The translations under genes and the position numbers were made by a program. 21,969 nucleotides of DNA from Mnemiopsis leidyi (taxonomy: Eukaryota > Ctenophora > Tentaculata > Lobata > Bolinopsidae), in the NCBI GenBank assembly GCA_000226015.1, contig JH152676.1:154918-176886 (forward strand), in the 5' to 3' direction. The first letter of the stretch is position 1. Every line of letters begins with the position of its first letter. Below the pieces are notes generated by a model. It ran no database searches. It was not told where the DNA came from and saw only the letters and a list, made by a program, of their open reading frames with translations. Below are positions 20,088-21,969 of the stretch, piece after piece.

Positions 20088-20118
20088 GTCACGTGACAAT
20101 CTCAAGTAGCAACACGTG
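20088..20118. promoter_or_regulatory. GTCACGTGAC decamer plus second CACGTG, next to the internal first exon
   Basis: A perfect CLEAR-type decamer (20088-20097) and an E-box (20113-20118) lie within 50 bp downstream of the alternative first exon, followed by TGACGTCC at 20146-20153. They could serve an internal promoter from the intron side. The motifs are seen; the role is inferred. Confidence 0.4.
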
Positions 20119-20256
20119 GCACCAGCCTGTATGTTCTCCCACCGGTGACGTCCGGCGAGATGTTTTAATTTCTTTAAAGTTTTTGATCCTCGTATTATTA
20201 TTGCGTCAACAAGTTCTGGTAACGAGTGACTTATTTTGACAAGTTTTGCTTTTCAG

Positions 20257-20367
20257 AGGGCTGGACGACATCATTGTCACTCCCTTCGCTCAGATTCTCG
20301 CTCGACTCCGGGAAGTGAGGCTGATGATGAACCGACTAACTGCCCTGCCTTCCGATGAGAACGATGA
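20257..20367 (+). CDS. PDE4: PDE4-like gene, C-terminal UCR1 exon
   Basis: The exon encodes (R)GLDDIIVTPFAQILARLREV followed by RLMMNRLTALPSDENDE. It matches the hallmark UCR1 segment [22 protein letters not shown] of PDE4 enzymes. The acceptor is TTGCTTTTCAG (20256) and the donor is GTAAGT (20368). It begins one base short of a codon (phase 2) and ends with two bases of the next. The two arginines of LRxVR, known in PDE4D3 (Arg98, Arg101) to hold UCR1 against UCR2, are both present. The linker that follows (ALPSDENDD...) is shorter and more acidic than in vertebrate PDE4s. Confidence 0.95.
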
Positions 20368-20890
20368 GTAAGTGTAACTACCAAGTAATTAAGTAATTAC
20401 TAGGCAATTATTAGTTATTAACTATGTAGTTACTAGGCAGTTATTGATAGTAACTTGGTAGTATCTAGGTAGTTACTAATAGTACGAAAGATTTTAGTCC
20501 TGTTCATTATTCAACCCACTCATTCAACAATTCAAACTCTTTACTTTAAATTTCTTTTCCTAAATCCAGCCCCCCCCCTTCTTTCGTGTTCGTAAACTGC
20601 TTATTCTTGCTCTAAAATGTTCCAGGTTACCAAAAGAACGCATTTACATTTTTCTCACATCTCTTCAACTGGTTGGTTCATTCATCATTCATGGAATTAC
20701 ACATATTATCACTTAAAGGCTGCCCATTGGCCATTATCAAATGGAACACAGTTTTACTTGAATCCGACCCAATCTTTCCTCTTTAAAATTTCATGAAAAT
20801 TCCAATTCTGTAAACTATATTTTATACTCACTACAAAATCAGAGCCCCTGGAGAAATAACCTCTCACAATAATGAGATATTTGTCCGCAG
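20368..20890 (+). other. Intron, with a decayed ~32-bp tandem repeat
   Basis: It contains three diverged copies of a GTAGTTACTAGGCAGTTATT-like unit starting near 20393, 20426 and 20458, and a C-rich run at about 20571-20580. No coding segment is seen. Confidence 0.7.
20393..20484. repeat. Decayed 32-33-bp tandem repeat, three copies
   Basis: GTAATTACTAGGCAATTATT, GTAGTTACTAGGCAGTTATT and GTAGTATCTAGGTAGTTACT head the three copies, at about 33- and 32-bp spacing, within the intron just after the donor at 20368. Confidence 0.7.
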
Positions 20891-21020
20891 CAACAACCGA
20901 CTAAGCGGGACTGACCAACAACAGCAGCTCCTTGACGGTCTAGCTGACATTGACTGGGTCTTGGAACATCTCAACAAGATAAAAGCCAGAAACAGTGTCG
21001 GAGAAATGGCTCAAAATAAG
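20891..21020 (+). CDS. PDE4: PDE4-like gene, first UCR2 exon
   Basis: It encodes NNRLSGTDQQQQLLDGLADI, then DWVLEHLNKIKARNSVGEMA and QNK. This corresponds to the PDE4 stretch ..[31 protein letters not shown]. The acceptor is TTGTCCGCAG (20890) and the donor is AAG then GTAACC (21021). The single leading base completes a GAC codon from the previous exon and the exon ends in phase 0. The acidic patch reported in PDE4D3 UCR2 (Glu146, Glu147, Asp149; EELD) reads ADID here, so one acid is lost, one is conservatively changed and one is kept. The Gln run before the helix is not part of the usual consensus. Confidence 0.95.
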
Positions 21021-21142
21021 GTAACCATGGAAACGTGATATATCTTCCCTGGAAACGAAACTTACTGCCTCCATTTTACTACTTTGAAGTTTAATTATCA
21101 TTTTTTGGTTTATTGGCACTACCTGACCCTATGTCACTTCAG

Positions 21143-21274
21143 TTCAAAAGAATGTTGACACGAGAGCTAAGTCAGTTCTCAGAAACTTCCAAATCCGGGA
21201 ACCAAGTTGCAGAGTGGGTGACCAGCACCTACTTCGAGAGAGGGGAGGACGAACTGGAGCTAGAAAAGGGCAAG
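21143..21274 (+). CDS. PDE4: PDE4-like gene, second UCR2 exon
   Basis: It encodes FKRMLTRELSQFSETSKSGN, then QVAEWVTSTYFERGEDELEL and EKGK. It matches [24 protein letters not shown](Y/F)IS.TFLD, the most conserved part of UCR2, which in PDE4 folds over the catalytic pocket and restrains activity. It is 44 codons, phase 0 at both ends, with acceptor TCACTTCAG (21142) and donor GTTAGT (21275). The residue that in human PDE4B is Tyr and in PDE4D is Phe, and which contacts ligands in the closed pocket, is Trp here (TGG, 21215-21217). The intron that follows is short (173 bp). Confidence 0.96.
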
Positions 21275-21447
21275 GTTAGTTTAGTTAGCGTAGTTAGCTT
21301 CTGCTTAGTAAGCTTTGCGTTTCGCTTCACTAATCATAGATAACAATTGAATGCAATACCTATTTGTATTTATTACAAATATTGATTTCACCAAAGGAAT
21401 GAATATTAACCTATGTTAAAAATTTCATGCTCAGCAAACATTTTCAG

Positions 21448-21534
21448 AACCGAATCCCGCAAATCTATGCCAAGAGAATCATACACCAAGCTCAGCAAGC
21501 CCTAAAAGGAAATCTTCCCAAATTTGGCGTTGAG
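21448..21534 (+). CDS. PDE4: PDE4-like gene, linker-2 exon
   Basis: A 29-codon exon, phase 0 at both ends, with acceptor ATTTTCAG (21447) and donor GTACTG (21535). The peptide NRIPQIYAKRIIHQAQQALK followed by GNLPKFGVE corresponds to the PDE4 segment ..PMSQISGVKKLMHSSSL..SIPRFGV.TE, which links UCR2 to the catalytic domain. The (P)(K/R)FGV motif at the end is diagnostic. In vertebrates this linker starts with a Lys/Glu-rich stretch that is shorter here. The next exon, expected to begin the catalytic region (..LAKEL...NKWGL..), is outside the window. Confidence 0.9.
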
Positions 21535-21969
21535 GTACTGTACCACAAGACCTCATCTTAAGGGGGAATTGTAAAAATTTAGCTAGAAAAAAACAATTTT
21601 GAAAACAATTTTATTTATTAGTATTTCACAAAAACTATGCCACAAATTCAAAACCACACTTGTGTAAACTATGTAACAAACAAATTAACAAATTTGGAAG
21701 CAACATGAATAAAGTTTAGTTTTGTGAAATTTGACAGCATGCCAGGGGACGAGTAGAAAGAAAAGATGAGCTGAGTGGAGCCAAGGGGAAAACCTCGGTC
21801 TGTCAGCTAAAAAAAGTACTGGTGTCACCAGAGTGCTTGTGCCGTCTGATTAAATTAACACAGTGTAAATAAGTTAGGATATAGACCGGAATGTTCTTAT
21901 CAGTCAAGAATTTAAGTAAGGTATGGACAAGCACAGTTAATCAAAATGCCTATTGATTGGTAGAACTAT
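21535..21969 (+). other. Start of the next PDE4 intron, truncated by the window edge
   Basis: AT-rich sequence after the donor at 21535. No frame resembling the beginning of the PDE catalytic domain was found, so the following exon lies to the right of the window. The annotated gene is therefore 3'-partial. Confidence 0.7.

Larger units (their letters stand above)
19208..20256 (+). other. Intron between UCR1 exons, hosting an internal promoter and first exon
   Basis: In the PKA-site isoform this whole span is intron. It contains the alternative first exon (19963-20072) and, just after it, a perfect GTCACGTGAC decamer, a further CACGTG, and a near-CRE. A direct repeat AATTAATTGT flanks about 19678-19713. 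The rest is AT-rich with nothing recognised. Confidence 0.6.

Noticed and set aside
19747-20092. Two minus-strand frames opposite the internal PDE4 exon
   Set aside because: Their Phe/Cys/Leu runs are the complement of the (AAAAC)n tract, and the rest is antisense to the + strand exon, which has better support.
21113-21343. Reading 21113-21343 as one continuous frame
   Set aside because: Only the middle part (21143-21274) matches PDE4 UCR2. The ends run into introns past clear AG and GT splice sites.
21535-21969. PDE4 catalytic-domain exon at the right edge
   Set aside because: No frame resembling the expected LAKEL..NKWGL or later HD motifs occurs. This is intron sequence.

Overview
The window looks like nuclear DNA of an invertebrate animal. 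It is AT-rich, has no long open reading frames, carries many micro- and minisatellites, and its one recognisable gene is split into short exons with GT..AG introns. The species cannot be named from the sequence alone.

The right-hand third (about 15.3-21.97 kb, + strand) holds the 5' half of a PDE4-type (dunce-like) cAMP-specific phosphodiesterase gene that runs off the right edge. Five consecutive exons (about 19054-19207, 20257-20367, 20891-21020, 21143-21274, 21448-21534) join in frame. They encode the PDE4-specific regulatory modules: UCR1 with the PKA site RRGSF and the block IVTPFAQILARLREVR, then UCR2 with ID.W.L...L, SVGEMAQNKFKRMLTREL and SETSKSGNQVAEW, then linker 2 ending PKFGVE. 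The catalytic HD domain lies beyond the window.

Two alternative 5' ends are visible. One is a CpG- and E-box-rich promoter with a 43-codon first exon (15765-15893). The other is an internal first exon (19963-20072) coding an acidic, Ser/Cys-rich N-terminus. That exon ends in the same phase as the UCR1 PKA-site exon, so it can replace it and give an isoform without the PKA switch. A further possible 5' exon lies at 16148-16304.

The left 15 kb contains no gene I can name. It has a few coding-like fragments (3460-3614, 3948-4043, 5529-5756, 8259-8553 minus, 11849-12043), all weak. It also has a possible non-autonomous transposon with GC-rich inverted ends (7058-7464), a 57-bp direct repeat (7981-8110), and three minisatellites of 17, 13 and 22 bp between 11.3 and 15.0 kb. 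The largest, the 22-bp array just upstream of the PDE4 promoter, shows a six-monomer higher-order period and is interrupted by a fold-back (MITE-like) insertion.

I found no tRNA, rRNA, CRISPR, or recognisable transposase or reverse transcriptase. The best leads are PDE4 isoform structure and unusual UCR2 residues, the promoter motif clusters, and the nested repeat.
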